Shown: positions 42,708 to 51,375, numbered from the stretch's first letter. The stretch is 64,000 nucleotides of DNA from JBBQHX01 sp035306065 (GCA_035306065.1 DATGOL010000207.1:1-64000); one strand, 5' to 3'. Translations and numbers: made by a program. The notes: generated from the letters alone by a model not told the origin.

Positions 42708-43665
42708 GCAACCTGTCTATGTCCGCCTCCACCATCATGCGAACCAGTTCCGGGAACTCCACGGTAGGCTTCCATCCGAGTTCGTTCTCGGCGCGTGCCG
42801 GGTTGGCGACCAGCAGGTCCACCTCGGCTGGCCTGAAGAAGCGCTCGTCCTGCTTCACGTACTCCCGCCAGTCGAGGTCGACAACGGCGAATGCGCGCTC
42901 AACGAGATCGGCAACCGACCAGGTGCGACCTGTGCCAATGACGTAATCGTCAGGCTCGTCACGTTGCAGCATGCGCCACATTGCATCCACGTAGTCGCCG
43001 GCGAAACCCCAGTCGCGACGCGAATCCAGGTTGCCCAGCCGGAGTTCCCGCGACATGCCCAGGTGGATGCGTGCAACGGCATCCGTCACCTTGCGCGTAA
43101 CGAACTCCAGCCCGCGCCGTGGCGATTCGTGGTTGAAGAGAATGCCGCTCACCGCATACAGCCCGTAGCTTTCGCGGTAGTTCACCGTGATCCAGTGTCC
43201 GTACACCTTGGCCACGCCGTACGGGCTTCTGGGATAGAAGGGTGTGGTTTCACTCTGCGGGGTTTCCACAACCTTCCCGAACATCTCGCTGGAGGAGGCC
43301 TGGTAGAATCGCGCGTCGGGCGCTGCCTTGCGCACGGCCTCCAGCATGCGTGTAACGCCGAGTGCGGTGAACTCACCGGTGAGAACGGGCTGGGTCCAGC
43401 TGGTTTGTACGAAGCTCTGTGCAGCGAGGTTGTACACCTCGTGAGGCTGGGCCTCCTTGAGCGCATCCACGAGCGACGTCTGGTCCAGGAGGTCGGCGGA
43501 AACGATCTCCAGGTTGTCGAGAAGGTGGCCTATGCGCTCGAAGGCGTGAGTGGAGCTTCGCCTCACGACGCCGACCACGCGGTAACCCTTCTCGAGAAGG
43601 AGTTCTGCCAGGTAGGAGCCGTCCTGACCGGTGATCCCGGTGATGAGCGCGGTGCGCTGTGTCAC
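42694..43665 (-). CDS. gmd: GDP-mannose 4,6-dehydratase
   Basis: 323 aa, GTG start. ITGITGQDGSYLAELLL is the Gmd fingerprint, followed by SSSEMFGK with the active-site region and YGVAK. NHESPRRGLEFVTRK marks the GDP-binding half. Converts GDP-mannose to GDP-4-keto-6-deoxymannose for the next gene. Its start lies only 28 nt beyond the rpmB terminator. Confidence 0.96.
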   Translation of the reverse strand: MTQRTALITGITGQDGSYLAELLLEKGYRVVGVVRRSSTHAFERIGHLLDNLEIVSADLLDQTSLVDALKEAQPHEVYNLAAQSFVQTSWTQPVLTGEFTALGVTRMLEAVRKAAPDARFYQASSSEMFGKVVETPQSETTPFYPRSPYGVAKVYGHWITVNYRESYGLYAVSGILFNHESPRRGLEFVTRKVTDAVARIHLGMSRELRLGNLDSRRDWGFAGDYVDAMWRMLQRDEPDDYVIGTGRTWSVADLVERAFAVVDLDWREYVKQDERFFRPAEVDLLVANPARAENELGWKPTVEFPELVRMMVEADIDRLRDGR

Positions 43666-43692
43666 GAGCTGGGTTTCCGTGGTTACTGGTGC

Positions 43693-43739
43693 AAAACGGG
43701 GGACACGAGGGCGGGCTGGAATCCCGTCACGTGTCCCCC
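43693..43739 (-). terminator. Intrinsic terminator after rpmB
   Basis: GGGGGACACG (43698-43707) pairs with CGTGTCCCCC (43730-43739), with an inner CGGG/CCCG pairing; the minus-strand transcript continues with GTTTTG. It ends the ribosomal alpha operon, with gmd starting 28 nt later. Confidence 0.8.
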
Positions 43740-43770
43740 ATCGAGACGCCCTGTTCCGCGTGAGCGGTGG

Positions 43771-43992
43771 TCAGACGACAGAGGCCTCACCGCGCGGTGC
43801 GCGAACTACCTTGCCGCTTGTAAGGCAGCGCGTGCAGACCTTCACCTTGATCACCTTGCCGCCTTCAGCGATGCGGGCAACCTGCAGGTTCGGGCGCCAT
43901 ACACGGCGGGTCTTGTTATTGGCATGCGAAACGTTGTTGCCGAAGGCAACTCCCTTGTCGCACACGTAGCAGCGATTGCGAGCAATGGCCAT
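43771..43992 (-). CDS. rpmB: 50S ribosomal protein L28
   Basis: 73 aa. Carries the zinc-ribbon (C+) form: RCYVC near the N-terminus and CTRC near the C-terminus, with RVWRPNLQ between. It follows rplQ by only 3 nt; L28 is more often with L33, so its attachment to the alpha operon is noteworthy. Confidence 0.96.
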   Translation of the reverse strand: MAIARNRCYVCDKGVAFGNNVSHANNKTRRVWRPNLQVARIAEGGKVIKVKVCTRCLTSGKVVRAPRGEASVV

Positions 43993-43995
43993 GAT

Positions 43996-44352
43996 TCAGC
44001 CCTCCACGAGCTCAATGCGCGCCATCTCGGCACCGTCACCCTTGCGGTGGCCGGTCTTGAGAATGCGCGTGTAGCCGCCGGGACGGGTCGTGTAGCGGGG
44101 ACCGACGTCCTGGAACAGCTTGTCTGCCACGGCGCGCTTCTGCACGTGGCGGTTGGCAAGGCGACGGTCGTGCAGCGTGCCCGACTTTGCCTTGGTGATC
44201 AGCTTCTCAACGAACGGCCGAAGCTCCTTTGCCTTTGCCTCGGTCGTCTCGATGGATTCATGCTCTATGAGCGAGCTCGCGAGCCCGCGCATCAGGGCGA
44301 GCTTCTGCTCGCTCGTGCGCCGCAGCTGTCGCCCGGCTTTACGATGACGCAT
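43996..44352 (-). CDS. rplQ: 50S ribosomal protein L17
   Basis: 118 aa. MRHRKAGRQLRRTSEQ start and GGYTRILKTG-type motif near the end. Lies 3 nt after rpoA, the usual order. Confidence 0.98.
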   Translation of the reverse strand: MRHRKAGRQLRRTSEQKLALMRGLASSLIEHESIETTEAKAKELRPFVEKLITKAKSGTLHDRRLANRHVQKRAVADKLFQDVGPRYTTRPGGYTRILKTGHRKGDGAEMARIELVEG

Positions 44353-44355
44353 CTC

Positions 44356-45426
44356 CTAATCCTCTTCGTCGTCTGGGGCGTTATCGGCGATCGGGCTCGG
44401 TGGTGATCCCCAATCGAGGATCCGAACGCCATCACCGTTATCCTCGTACCGCATTCCGAAGTTCAGTCCCTCACGCTCGAGAAGTGCAGCAATCTCGTGG
44501 AGCGACTTCTTGCCGAAGTTCTTCACCTGCAGGATCTGGCTCTCGGTCTGCCGAACGAGATCACCGAGGGTGCGGATGTTCGAGTTCTTCAGCGAATTCA
44601 CCGAGCGAACCGAGAGTTCCAGGTCGTCGATGGGTGTGCGCAGTACCTCTGCCAGGCGAATGGCGTCTGCACTTGCCTGGTCGTTGCCCGTTACGGCGGG
44701 CGCGGAGGCGTGCGAGCCGAAGCTGGCAAAGTACTGGAAGTGCGTCTGGGCGAGAGCAGCGGCGTAGCTCACTGCCTCTTCCGGAGAAACCGTTCCGTTG
44801 GTTTCCACGGTAAGCTGGAGACGATCGTAGTCGGTACGCTGGCCAACTCGCGTTTCAGCAACGGAGAAGTTGGCGCGGCGAACCGGGTTGTAGATGGCGT
44901 CGATGCGCACCAGGTCAACCGGTGTGCCGCGCTCCATCACGTGCTGGTCGGCCTCGACGTATCCGCGGCCCTTGTTCACGTGCAGCTCGAGGTTGATGTC
45001 GCGCTCGTCCTGAACCGTGAAGAGGAGGTGCGATTCGTCTACCAGCCGAACGCCGGCGGGGAGAACGAGGTCGCCGGCGGTAACGGGTCCCGAGCCGCTG
45101 CGGCTCAGGCGGATGACGGCCTCTTCGACATCGTCGTCCAGAGCGAGCTTGAGCGTCTTCAGGTTGCCGATGATCTGGTGAACATCTTCCACGACGCCGG
45201 GAACCGTCTGGTGCTCGTGGAGCACGCTGTCCAGGCGGAACGCCCACACGGCCGATCCTCGGAGCGAGGACAGGAGCATGCGGCGCATTGCGTTGCCGAG
45301 GGTATGTCCGAAGCCGCGCTCGAGCGGCTGGATGCGGAACTCCGCGATTCCGGCAGCGTCATCACGCTTAACGACTTCAACGAGTGACGGGCGAACGAGC
45401 CCGCGCAGATCGATCGTCTGTGCCAT
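44356..45426 (-). CDS. rpoA: RNA polymerase alpha subunit
   Basis: 356 aa from ATG 45426 with AAGG 7 nt upstream. NTD (about 1-235) with GFGHTLGNAMRRMLLSS for assembly; CTD (about 260-335) with SVRSVNSLKNSNIRTLGDL for UP-element and activator contacts. An acidic tail (PDDEED) follows. A 198-nt gap separates it from rpsD; that gap includes a GGTTT/AAACC mini-hairpin, but no clear promoter. Confidence 0.98.
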   Translation of the reverse strand: MAQTIDLRGLVRPSLVEVVKRDDAAGIAEFRIQPLERGFGHTLGNAMRRMLLSSLRGSAVWAFRLDSVLHEHQTVPGVVEDVHQIIGNLKTLKLALDDDVEEAVIRLSRSGSGPVTAGDLVLPAGVRLVDESHLLFTVQDERDINLELHVNKGRGYVEADQHVMERGTPVDLVRIDAIYNPVRRANFSVAETRVGQRTDYDRLQLTVETNGTVSPEEAVSYAAALAQTHFQYFASFGSHASAPAVTGNDQASADAIRLAEVLRTPIDDLELSVRSVNSLKNSNIRTLGDLVRQTESQILQVKNFGKKSLHEIAALLEREGLNFGMRYEDNGDGVRILDWGSPPSPIADNAPDDEED

Positions 45427-45624
45427 TGAAAACCTTGTGGATCCTTGAGTTGGTCTGACCGGGCGACTGTCGCCGGCCACGCTCTGCCCCGCCCCTGACG
45501 CGCGGCAGACCCGTATGGGAGTCAGGGTCCCGACCGAGTCACCTTGAAGAAGGGGACCGGAGTAGCGGCGCGGTTTGAAAACCGGCCGATTCCCCGATCC
45601 CGGACTTGCTTCAGTGTGGCTCCT

Positions 45625-46257
45625 TTACTTCGAGTACAGCTCGACGACCAGCTGCTCCTGCGCGGCGATCGGGATGTTCGGGCGCGACGGGCGCTCGAGC
45701 ATGCGACCACTGAACGACTCGCGATCGACTGCGAGCCAGGAGAGCGAGGCGCCGCGTGCGGCCTGCTCCATTGCTGCTGCAACGAGAGTGAGCTCGCGCG
45801 ATGCCTGGCGGAGGCGAACCTCCTGTCCCGGCTTCACGATGTAGCTGGGAATGTCCACCACGCGGCCGTTGACTTCCACGTGGCAGTGCCTCACGAGCTG
45901 CCTCGCAGCCTTGCGGCTGGGTGCAAAGCCCATGCGGTAAATCATGTTGTCGAGACGCGACTCGAGTGCTGCAAGCAGGTTATGGCCGTGAATGCCGGGC
46001 ATTGCCGCCACACGATCGAACGTGTTGCGGAACTGCTTCTCGCTGAGGCCATAGATGCGCTTGATCTTCTGCTTCTCGCGCAGCTGCTTGGAGTACTCGG
46101 ACATCTTGCGACGGCGCGCAGTGCTCTGTCCATGCTGGCCGGGAGCGTACGGACGACGCTCGACGGGGCATTTTTCGGTGAAGCACTTGGTGCCCTTGAG
46201 GAAGAGCTTCGTTCCCTCGCGGCGGCACTGGCGGCAGCTCGGACCTGTATAACGCAT
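45625..46257 (-). CDS. rpsD: 30S ribosomal protein S4
   Basis: 210 aa from ATG 46257 (MRYTGPSCRQC start). Cys8, Cys11, Cys24 and Cys29 form the zinc site of C+ S4; the S4 RNA-binding domain is at about 98-160. Primary 16S rRNA binder and often the autoregulator of this operon. The slightly longer frame upstream is rejected because it starts inside rpsK. Confidence 0.97.
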   Translation of the reverse strand: MRYTGPSCRQCRREGTKLFLKGTKCFTEKCPVERRPYAPGQHGQSTARRRKMSEYSKQLREKQKIKRIYGLSEKQFRNTFDRVAAMPGIHGHNLLAALESRLDNMIYRMGFAPSRKAARQLVRHCHVEVNGRVVDIPSYIVKPGQEVRLRQASRELTLVAAAMEQAARGASLSWLAVDRESFSGRMLERPSRPNIPIAAQEQLVVELYSK

Positions 46258-46262
46258 GAGAC

Positions 46263-46643
<381 letters not shown>

Positions 46644-46650
46644 GGGTCGC

Positions 46651-47028
46651 TTACTTCGTCACTTTCTTCTTGCCGGCGATTGCGCGGCGAGGGCCCTTCT
46701 TCGTGCGGGCATTGGTATGCGTTCGCTGACCACGAACCGGAAGACCGCGGCGGTGCCTGATACCGCGATACGATCCGATGTCCATAAGTCGCTTCACGTT
46801 CATCGATGTCTCGGTGCGAAGCGCACCTTCAACACGATACCCGCGCTCGATCTCCTGGCGCAGGCGATTGACATCGGCGTCGCCCAGATCGCTGATGCGC
46901 GTCTGCGGATCGACTCCGGTGGCCTCAAGAATCCGAGCCGCCGTAGCGCGCCCGATTCCAAAAATGTAGGTGAGCCCGATCTCTACCTTCTTGTTTCGCG
47001 GGAGATCGACGCCTGCAATACGTGCCAT
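46651..47028 (-). CDS. rpsM: 30S ribosomal protein S13
   Basis: 125 aa. MARIAGVDLPRNKKVEIGLTYIFGIG start and RGLPVRGQRTHTNARTKKGP end. 3 nt after rpmJ. Confidence 0.98.
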   Translation of the reverse strand: MARIAGVDLPRNKKVEIGLTYIFGIGRATAARILEATGVDPQTRISDLGDADVNRLRQEIERGYRVEGALRTETSMNVKRLMDIGSYRGIRHRRGLPVRGQRTHTNARTKKGPRRAIAGKKKVTK

Positions 47029-47031
47029 GTA

Positions 47032-47148
47032 TCAGCCTTGACGCTGCTTGTGCTTGGGATTGCGGCTGCAGATGATTCGGGTCACGCCGTCCCGCTTGAT
47101 CACCTTGCAGTGCTCACAAATCGGCTTGACGCTGCTGCGGACTTTCAC
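47032..47148 (-). CDS. rpmJ: 50S ribosomal protein L36
   Basis: 38 aa from GTG 47148, with GGAG 9 nt upstream. KVRSSVKPICEHCKV opens the protein; a CxxC then Cys-x4-His set gives the zinc-ribbon (C+) form. First gene of the alpha operon here; infA does not precede it, as pyrF's end lies upstream. Confidence 0.96.
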   Translation of the reverse strand: MKVRSSVKPICEHCKVIKRDGVTRIICSRNPKHKQRQG

Positions 47149-47198
47149 GGGCGCGCTCCAGATATCTCGAACAGGGAATAATTCCGGCCAAGACTTTG

Positions 47199-47227
47199 AG
47201 CATAACGGGCACAGGAGGCCCACGCAA
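47199..47227 (-). promoter_or_regulatory. Candidate promoter of the alpha ribosomal operon
   Basis: Minus strand TTGCGT (47222-47227), 17-nt spacer, TATGCT (47199-47204), giving a leader of about 45 nt to rpmJ. A 6-bp hairpin with a GAAA loop lies just upstream of the -35. Consensus-based only. Confidence 0.4.
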
Positions 47228-47352
47228 GAGCACTTTCGCGCTCTTTCAGACCCTCACACACCCTTCAGCTGCAAAATCCTCTCTCCCCATATTCACGATT
47301 CCGTTCGGCCGCTCGGGGAGCCTTGCAGGGTAAACGATTCGAACTCAGCGCG

Positions 47353-48123
47353 CTACCCCGCCAGCCCTCCAAACGCAATCTCCAGCTCCGCCCGCACCAC
47401 ATCCATCGCAGCCACCGGATCCGGCGCCCCCCGCACAGCACGACCCAGGATGATGTAACGCGCACCCGCCACCGACGCCTCACCCGGCGTCATCACCCGG
47501 CTCTGATCGTGCGCCTCCCCGCCAGCCAGGCGGATACCGGGCACAAGCGGCGCAAGCGCGTCTCCATGTTCCGCACGTACCGCCGCTACCTCGTGCCCGC
47601 TGCACACTATCCCATGCGCTCTCGCGCTACGCGCCACTCCCGCAAGACGCAGCACTTCAGCACCCACATCCACTCCGTCGCTGCGCCCCCAGGTACGCGC
47701 CAGCGTTGCACGGTCCAGCGACGTGAGCACAGTGACCGCGAGAATTCCGGTGCCGCTTCCGGCTCCCTCCACCGCCGCCCGCACTCCCTCCTCTCCAGCG
47801 GCGGCGTGCACCGTGAGCAGCTTCACGCCGAGCTGGGCCGCCGAAGCCGCCGCGCCTCGCATGGTGGCAGGAATGTCGTGCAGCTTGAGGTCGAGGAACA
47901 CTTCACTGCCCTCATCACGAAGCGCCTGCACCACACGCGGCCCCTCGGCAATGAACAGCTCGAGCCCAACCTTGTAGAACCGGCACCGGTCGCCGAGTGT
48001 GCGAACCAGGGCGCGTGCGTCGCTCCAGGATGGGTAGTCCAGGGCGACTATGGGGATGGTACGCAACGCGCCGCTCGCAGAATCTCCTCCCCGGTTGCCA
48101 CCGCCACGCGACGCCCCGCTCAC
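47353..48123 (-). CDS. pyrF: Orotidine 5'-phosphate decarboxylase
   Basis: 256 aa from GTG 48123, inside the pyrD stop (GTGA) with GGAG 9 nt before; a GTG three codons earlier is less well placed. IVALDYPSW start, catalytic DLKLHDIP (Asp-Lys-Asp triad), ILGRAVRGAPDP phosphate loop. Last step of UMP synthesis. Residues 1-22 are a Gly/Ser-rich extension. Confidence 0.93.
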   Translation of the reverse strand: MSGASRGGGNRGGDSASGALRTIPIVALDYPSWSDARALVRTLGDRCRFYKVGLELFIAEGPRVVQALRDEGSEVFLDLKLHDIPATMRGAAASAAQLGVKLLTVHAAAGEEGVRAAVEGAGSGTGILAVTVLTSLDRATLARTWGRSDGVDVGAEVLRLAGVARSARAHGIVCSGHEVAAVRAEHGDALAPLVPGIRLAGGEAHDQSRVMTPGEASVAGARYIILGRAVRGAPDPVAAMDVVRAELEIAFGGLAG

Positions 48124-49220
48124 TCGGGCCACTCCAGCGCACCGGTCAGGTCAGCCAGGGTGCCCACACCATGACTCCGGCACCACGCCTCTAGCTCACG
48201 AACGAGACGCTCGGGCGCTCGCGGGTCGCGCAGTGCCGCTGTTCCCATTCCAACCACTGACGCACCCGCCAGGATGTACTGAAGTGCGTCCGACGCCGTC
48301 GTCACACCGCCCAGGCCCATCAGCGGAACTCCGAGCTGCGCCGAATGCACTTTCCAGGTGGCCAGCACGCCGATCGGCAGCAACGCGCTTCCACTCACCC
48401 CGCCGCGCCCGAAACCGAGTGCCGGTCTGCGACGCTCGACGTCTATCACCAGCCCGGGTATGGTATTCACGAGCGTGATCGCGTCTGCGCCTGCATCCAC
48501 TGCGATAGATGCGGCAGACACGACGTCTTCCAGCGCCGGCGACAGCTTCACGAACAACGGACGTCTGGTAGCCGCTCTGGCGAGCTCAACCACCTGCCGC
48601 AGCGCCACCGGCGACGCGCCGAATTCCATTCCGCCGGCCTTCACATTCGGGCAGCTCACGTTGAGCTCGTAGGCGTCGATGCCGGCGGAATCATCCAGCC
48701 GCGCCACGACTTCTGCGAACTCCCCCACCTCGAAGCCCACTACGTTCACGATCACCCGGGCCCGCCTTACGTTGGCTGCGAGCCACGGCAGCTCCTGCTC
48801 CCGCACCGCCACTACTCCCGGGTTAGCGAGCCCGACGGCGTTGATCATCCCGCCGTTGAACTCCCCCACGCGCAATGGCGGCGCACCCGACCTGGGCGCA
48901 AGACTCACCGCCTTCGTCACCAGCCCGCCCAATCGCTCGAGATCCACGACCTCGGCAATCTCACGCCCGTAGGCGGCGGTGCCGCCCGCAAGAACGAGGG
49001 GATTCTGGAATGCGAGTCCGGCCGCTTGGACACTCAGAGGAGTGCGGGGGGGCGATGCATCCGCAGCGACATTCCGGCGTTCGGATGTCGTTCCGACGGG
49101 GCTGGCGGCCTCGGCCGCGGCGCCGCCAGCAACCACTGATCCGGAGGGCGTGCCGGCGACATCAACCTGAGGATTTACTTTAGTTGCTTTAGTCAAGCTG
49201 TTGTGACTATTGGCGTTCAT
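48120..49220 (-). CDS. pyrD: Dihydroorotate dehydrogenase, class 1B-like catalytic subunit
   Basis: 366 aa from ATG 49220 (ATGA overlap with the amidase). Residues 1-60 are a Ser/Ala/Thr-rich extension not found in typical 300-aa PyrD; the barrel begins near LSVQAAGLAFQNPLVLAGG. Catalytic Cys in ELNVSCPNVKAGG places it in class 1, and GFGRGGVSG plus the overall layout suit class 1B, which normally needs PyrK; pyrK is not in the window. Confidence 0.9.
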   Translation of the reverse strand: MNANSHNSLTKATKVNPQVDVAGTPSGSVVAGGAAAEAASPVGTTSERRNVAADASPPRTPLSVQAAGLAFQNPLVLAGGTAAYGREIAEVVDLERLGGLVTKAVSLAPRSGAPPLRVGEFNGGMINAVGLANPGVVAVREQELPWLAANVRRARVIVNVVGFEVGEFAEVVARLDDSAGIDAYELNVSCPNVKAGGMEFGASPVALRQVVELARAATRRPLFVKLSPALEDVVSAASIAVDAGADAITLVNTIPGLVIDVERRRPALGFGRGGVSGSALLPIGVLATWKVHSAQLGVPLMGLGGVTTASDALQYILAGASVVGMGTAALRDPRAPERLVRELEAWCRSHGVGTLADLTGALEWPE

Positions 49221-50578
49221 TGCCCGCCGCTCGCACGCAACTCGAATGCCGCCAGATACTCCTCGGCTGCATTCGCCACGGTGGTCGCTATCCGACCTTG
49301 CTCCGCTGCATCCGACAGCCATCGGGCTTCTGCCGCATTCGTACCAAAGCCCAACTCGATCAGCACGGACGGCATGAACGCCGTTACCAGTACCCTGAAC
49401 GCCGCCTGCTTCACACCCCTGTTGGGACCCGGGTGGATTCTGCTCAGGTGGTCCTGCACCGCCGCAGCGAGCTCCTTCGACTCCCGCAGATGCTCGTTCT
49501 GCTGCATGTCCGTCACGATGAAGGAGAGCGGATCACCGGCAGTTACCTCGCTCTCGGTCTCGAAGCGCACGGCGTCGTTCTCCATCTGCTCCACGCGCCG
49601 CGCGTCTTCCGTGCGCGCCTCGGCAAGGAAGTAGGTCTCGTAGCCGCGAGCGGAGCCTGCATTGTTCCAGCCGGGATTTGCCGCGTTCACGTGGATGGAC
49701 AGAAACAGGTCGCCCTTCTCCCGGTTCGCGATGCGCCCGCGATCGGACAGCGCGATGAGTGTGTCCCGCGTGCGCGTCATGATTACCCGGTAGCCCCGAT
49801 CCTTGAGCTCCGCCGCTACCAGCCGGCTCACCGCCAGGGTGATGTTCTTCTCGTAAATGCGCGGTGCACCCCTGCCAATCGGCCCGGACATTCCGTTGTC
49901 CACTCCGCCATGGCCGGCGTCTACCACGATCGTGTACTGCCTGTTGCCCGGCGTATTCACGCCGCGGCTGGCCGCAGCGGTCGAGCGGTACGTCGGTGGC
50001 CCGGTGCGGGCACCCTCCCCGCGAATGGTTGGCAGAACAGTGGTACCACCCGGCTCCGGATCACCGGCCACGGGCGATAGCGTTCCTCTCTGCGGCGGCC
50101 GCCTGTCCGGCTGTGCGGACTCGGCGGATGCAGGTGGGGATGCCTCCGATGCCGACGCAACGCGCATCGGCGCATGCAGGAGCCTGGTGGACGCGTCCCA
50201 GCGAATTTCCGGCAGCACGCTCGGCAGAACCTCGCGAGCGAACTGCGTGGGTACCATGAGCGAGCCAGCTTTAAGCCTGGGCGCATGAGCGAGCGGGTGC
50301 ACCACGTCGCCGGACCGGGCGAAGGGCAGCCCGTCTACCAGCTCCACAACCTGGCTGCCCACCTGGAAGTTGAACCGCGAGTTCGGGAGGGCGTTCACAA
50401 GGCCGTCCAGCGCGAGCGCCAGCGGGCCAACCGCCACAGCCGGTAACGTGCCGCTCTCGGTACGCTCCACCGCGATCGCCACCCTCGCCGAGGAGGACGT
50501 GACCACCGCAAGGGAATCCGGGACGCCTGCCTGGGGGGCCAGTATCGACTGCAGCAGCAGTGTGCCGATCAGGATCAT
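49217..50578 (-). CDS. N-acetylmuramoyl-L-alanine amidase (Amidase_3)
   Basis: 453 aa from ATG 50578 (MILIGTLLLQS signal peptide). An N-terminal domain (about 25-145) resembles the copper-amine-oxidase-N/stalk-like cell-wall domain; a Pro/Ser linker follows, then the zinc amidase (about 225-440) with VDAGHGGVDNG, YEKNITL, FLSIHVNAAN and the C-terminal LIELGFGTNAAEA. It cleaves the peptide stem from muramic acid. 16 nt after smpB; pyrD follows by overlap. Confidence 0.9.
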   Translation of the reverse strand: MILIGTLLLQSILAPQAGVPDSLAVVTSSSARVAIAVERTESGTLPAVAVGPLALALDGLVNALPNSRFNFQVGSQVVELVDGLPFARSGDVVHPLAHAPRLKAGSLMVPTQFAREVLPSVLPEIRWDASTRLLHAPMRVASASEASPPASAESAQPDRRPPQRGTLSPVAGDPEPGGTTVLPTIRGEGARTGPPTYRSTAAASRGVNTPGNRQYTIVVDAGHGGVDNGMSGPIGRGAPRIYEKNITLAVSRLVAAELKDRGYRVIMTRTRDTLIALSDRGRIANREKGDLFLSIHVNAANPGWNNAGSARGYETYFLAEARTEDARRVEQMENDAVRFETESEVTAGDPLSFIVTDMQQNEHLRESKELAAAVQDHLSRIHPGPNRGVKQAAFRVLVTAFMPSVLIELGFGTNAAEARWLSDAAEQGRIATTVANAAEEYLAAFELRASGGQ

Positions 50579-50594
50579 CCGAAGGTGGTGCTCA

Positions 50595-51068
50595 TCATCT
50601 GGTACGCAGCGCGCGCTCCATGTCGCGCTGGTCGTCACGACGGCGGGCATCTTCCCGTTTGTCGTGCAGCTTCTTGCCCTTTGCGAGTGCCAGCCGCACC
50701 TTCGCAACCCCGTTGCGGAAGTAGAGTTCCAGCGGCACCAGCGTAAGCCCCTGACGCTCAACAGCCCCGATCAGCTTCCGAATCTCCTTCCGGTGCAGCA
50801 GCAGCTTGCGCGTTCGGGTTGGATCGTGCGCAAAGTGGCTGGCCTGATCGTAAGGCGACACGTGCATGTTCAGCAGGAACACCTCTCCGTCTCGAACGAT
50901 TCCGAAGGCATCCGTGATGTTCGCGCGCTTGGCACGAAGGGACTTGACCTCCGAGCCCTTGAGCACGATTCCGCACTCGAAAGTGTCAAGGATCGCATAC
51001 TCGTGACGTGCCTTTCGGTTCTGCGCAACCGGGATTATCTCGGACTTGGATTCCTCGCCTTTGGACAT
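50595..51068 (-). CDS. smpB: SsrA-binding protein SmpB
   Basis: 157 aa from ATG 51068, the start that keeps the family's N-terminal length; no good RBS. NRKARHEYAILDTFECGIVL and KSLRAKRANITDAF, then basic C-terminal tail KGKKLHDKREDARRRD that enters the mRNA channel in trans-translation. A minus-strand TTGCAG/16 nt/TCTAAC pair (51162-51189) is a possible promoter. tmRNA was not seen nearby. Confidence 0.95.
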   Translation of the reverse strand: MSKGEESKSEIIPVAQNRKARHEYAILDTFECGIVLKGSEVKSLRAKRANITDAFGIVRDGEVFLLNMHVSPYDQASHFAHDPTRTRKLLLHRKEIRKLIGAVERQGLTLVPLELYFRNGVAKVRLALAKGKKLHDKREDARRRDDQRDMERALRTR

Positions 51069-51202
51069 CACGGAGGGAGCAGGACATGGCGCGAGCCGCA
51101 AGCGCCGAGCTCACTGGCCGAACTGAGCCATGGCAAGGCGGAAGTGTTGAACTGTTCCCAAGTTAGACGTACACCCGCGTTGGCTGCAACTTGCGCGCGA
51201 CG

Positions 51203-51231
51203 TTGACTTGTTCGCCAGTCACCTGTAGTAT
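51203..51231 (+). promoter_or_regulatory. Promoter of tRNA-Leu
   Basis: TTGACT (51203-51208), a 17-nt spacer and TAGTAT (51226-51231). The GC-rich discriminator TCGCGCTCT runs straight into the tRNA, so the predicted start is within about 3 nt of the mature 5' end. GC-rich discriminators are typical of stringently controlled stable-RNA promoters. Confidence 0.75.
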
Positions 51232-51240
51232 TCGCGCTCT

Positions 51241-51324
51241 GCCGAAGTGGTGGAATTGGTAGACGCGCTGCGTTCAGGGCGCAGTGGGCGCAAGCCCGTG
51301 GGGGTTCGAGTCCCCCCTTCGGCA
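51241..51324 (+). tRNA. tRNA-Leu (anticodon CAG)
   Basis: 84 nt cloverleaf: acceptor GCCGAAG/CTTCGGC with discriminator A, D-arm, anticodon stem CTGCG/CGCAG around TTCAGGG (anticodon CAG), a long class II variable arm (TGGGCGCAAGCCCGT), and T-arm GGGGG-TTCGAGT-CCCCC. CCA is not encoded. The only plus-strand gene in the right three-quarters of the window. Confidence 0.97.
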
Positions 51325-51333
51325 CTCCAGTAC

Positions 51334-51371
51334 AAATGAGGCCTCGCGAGTCAGCTCGCGAGGCCTCATTT
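51334..51371. terminator. Bidirectional terminator, 17-bp perfect stem
   Basis: AAATGAGGCCTCGCGAG, loop TCAG, exact complement ending CATTT. A/T ends flank both sides, so it serves the tRNA on plus (10 nt before) and the small gene ending at 51376 on minus. Confidence 0.85.
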
Positions 51372-51375
51372 GCGT

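Noticed and set aside
42436..44406. 656-codon plus-strand open frame
   Set aside because: Covers gmd, rpmB and rplQ in antisense; GC-rich codon bias makes such frames stay open by chance.
45550..45600. tRNA-Ser-like GCGCGGTTTGAAAACCGGCC upstream of rpoA
   Set aside because: Resembles a tRNA-Ser(TGA) anticodon arm, but the loop is one base short and no acceptor stem, D-arm or T-loop can be built around it.
47281..47345. Possible tRNA remnant (TTCGAA T-loop-like and CCGAGCGG D-arm-like pieces)
   Set aside because: The pieces are in the wrong order and no acceptor stem pairs; also, the 6-bp CTCCCC/GGGGAG pairing has a 26-nt loop, too weak to call a terminator.
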